Assembly (NCBI GenBank): GCA_963575745.1
Contig: CAUYUJ010014604.1
Span: 265,587 to 300,586, forward strand
Direction of reading: 5' to 3'
DNA from: Prorocentrum cordatum
Lineage: Eukaryota > Sar > Dinophyceae > Prorocentrales > Prorocentraceae
DNA: 35,000 bases
The notes below the pieces were generated by a model, which did not search any database, had not been told where the DNA came from, and was given only the letters and a program-made list of their open reading frames with translations. This document shows, in pieces, positions 33,777 through 35,000 of this stretch. The translations under genes were made by a program, and so were the position numbers. Positions within the stretch are counted from its first letter, which is position 1. Each line of letters starts with the position of its first letter.

Positions 33777-33846
33777 GGAGGAGGAGGAGGAGGAGGAGGA
33801 TGGGGAGGAGGAGGAGGAGGAGGAGGAGGAGGAGGACGACGACGAG
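33777..33846. repeat. (GAG)n tract 2
   Basis: About 70 bases, one ATGGGG break, then GACGACGAC. Confidence 0.95.
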
Positions 33847-34215
33847 GGGGAGTTTTTTTCTCGATACGCGAACCACGCTGTACTGAGCCTGGGACGCACG
33901 TCTGGCGCAGTGGGCATTTACCTAATGAAGGAAAGGGGATGGGGGAGGAGGGGGAGGAGGAGAAAATACTAGGCGTGCGGCACGGCGAACGGCTTAAGAT
34001 GCCGGCGCTGAATTTGCGCCGCCGCTGGGGCCATCGGGCAAGATGACGAGACCCCCAAATTTGGCGTCTATGGCCAGCTCGCCGAAAGGTTGGGGCCGAC
34101 GATCGCCCAAGGACTCACCGCTGTGAGGTTCCCGCGACTCTCGCAGCCAGTTGAGGCGGAAGGCGGTGGCGCTCTCTCTCACGACACCCCCGCGGCAGCC
34201 CCCCGCGAACGCCCT
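33847..34215. other. No gene seen
   Basis: Only short frames; the minus-strand frame 33994-34182 is unrecognised. Confidence 0.35.
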
Positions 34216-34318
34216 GGTGGAGAATGAGGAAGAGGATGGAGGAGGAGGAGGAGGAAGAGGGGGAGGAGGAGGAGGAGGAGGAGGAGGAGGAGGAGGAGGA
34301 GGAGGAGGAGGAGGAGGA
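34216..34318. repeat. (GAG)n tract 3
   Basis: About 100 bases of GAG with few changes. Confidence 0.95.
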
Positions 34319-34434
34319 CCAGTGTAAGCCCAAGATGCATCAACGATGTTGCACGAAACCCTCCCTACACATTCCTCTTCATAGGTCCCTACAAGAGTTC
34401 ATTGTGGGAAGTGCCCCGTTGAAAGACATCGTCT

Positions 34435-34645
34435 GAGAATCCCCAATTGTGCCACTAATTCCTGGAGCCTCAACGCCGCGAATCAACGCGACTGTTATGT
34501 CCTGACAATCCTGAATCGTGCCAGAACACCGTTCCTGGGATTTCAGCACCGCGAATCAAAGAAGCTGTTGCGTCCTAGCTATCCTAGGTCGCGCCAGAAC
34601 GCAATCCTTGGAATTCAACCCTACGAGTCATTGAAACAGTTGCAC
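34435..34645. repeat. Tandem array, about 73-bp period, three units
   Basis: Marked by CGTGCCAGAACACC-like and GCGAATCAA words; the latter at 34478, 34551 and, diverged, 34623. First unit has a short deletion. Confidence 0.75.
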
Positions 34646-34985
34646 ACTTCTAAGACGAATGCGCGCGACGCTAAGGCGACAAGCGCACTTTGAAAATCAC
34701 TAGCAGTCCATTTTTGAAACTGTTGCAAGCTTTTACGACTAATCTTCGCGGCGCTAAGGCGAGAGTCACAATTTGAAAAGGAGGAGCCCTCTATCCTCCA
34801 AGCTGTTGCAAACTTTCAAAGCGAATGTGCGCGTTGCTAAGGCGAGAGCCACATTTCGAAAACCACCCTCCCTCCATTTTTGGAGCTGGTGCAAACTTCT
34901 AAGACAAATGCGCGCGGCGCTCAGGCGAGAACCACATTTTGAAAGCCAGCCACCTTCCATCTTTGAAACTCTTGCGAATTTCAAG
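34646..34985. repeat. Tandem array, exact 83-bp period, four units
   Basis: GCTAAGGCGA (last copy GCTCAGGCGA) at 34670, 34753, 34836 and 34919, all 83 apart. Each unit also has a GTTGCAAACTTCTAAGAC-like word. May continue beyond the window. Confidence 0.9.
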
Positions 34986-35000
34986 TTTCAGGCTCATGGA

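Overview
The window looks like nuclear DNA of a dinoflagellate. The basis is a very large Ty1/copia-type retrotransposon whose Pol carries the methyltransferase-like insert I know from dinoflagellate copia elements, a Helitron-type PIF1 helicase relic, and long G-rich repeats built on short CTTGGGGCC-like words. The genus cannot be fixed from sequence alone. I see no rRNA, tRNA, CRISPR array or ordinary host gene that I can defend.

Layout. 1-483: a 324-bp tandem repeat, one full unit and half of a second. 484-16477: a nearly complete 15,994-bp LTR retrotransposon inserted into that second unit. It has 269-bp LTRs that differ at 3 positions, a 5-bp target duplication and a primer-binding site directly after the 5' LTR. 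It has three long open frames. The first is a Gag that starts inside the LTR and has two hydrophobic segments. The second is a 2389-codon frame with zinc knuckle, RNA 2'-phosphotransferase (Tpt1/KptA), RING-H2 and retropepsin domains. The third is a 2150-codon Pol frame with methyltransferase-like, integrase, reverse transcriptase and RNase H domains, separated from the second only by an in-frame TGA. 16478-16900: rest of the interrupted repeat. 16909-21005: broken Helitron-type helicase. 21208-22156: second copy of the G-rich composite repeat. 22157-30660: mostly featureless DNA with small repeats, two strong palindromes and low-confidence frames. 30660-32575: about 1.9 kb of ATGT/ATGC satellite. 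32900-34320: GAG and GAC triplet tracts. 34435-34985: two adjoining tandem arrays with 73- and 83-bp periods.

The main result is inside the retrotransposon. Thirty-three 14-nt hairpins of the form GCnnG-GNRA-CnnGC are scattered over the internal region (969-16101). The outer G-C, C-G and closing G-C pairs and the GNRA tetraloop are constant, and the two middle base pairs covary through nine combinations. Two further copies keep pairing through a G-U wobble. They lie in all three codon phases and in the 3' noncoding part, all with the GNRA loop on the sense strand. I found none in either LTR or in the remaining 19 kb. This points to a multi-copy RNA structural signal on the genomic RNA (packaging, dimerisation, processing) or to a tiny mobile palindrome that the element tolerates. 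I know of no description of such a system.

How the parts may work together: Gag plus zinc knuckle would package the RNA; protease, integrase, RT and RNase H give a standard copia cycle; Tpt1 and RING are unusual passengers that could act on RNA ends and on host ubiquitin. The Gag frame change, the TGA before Pol and the palindrome after the TGA suggest recoding controls the protein ratios.
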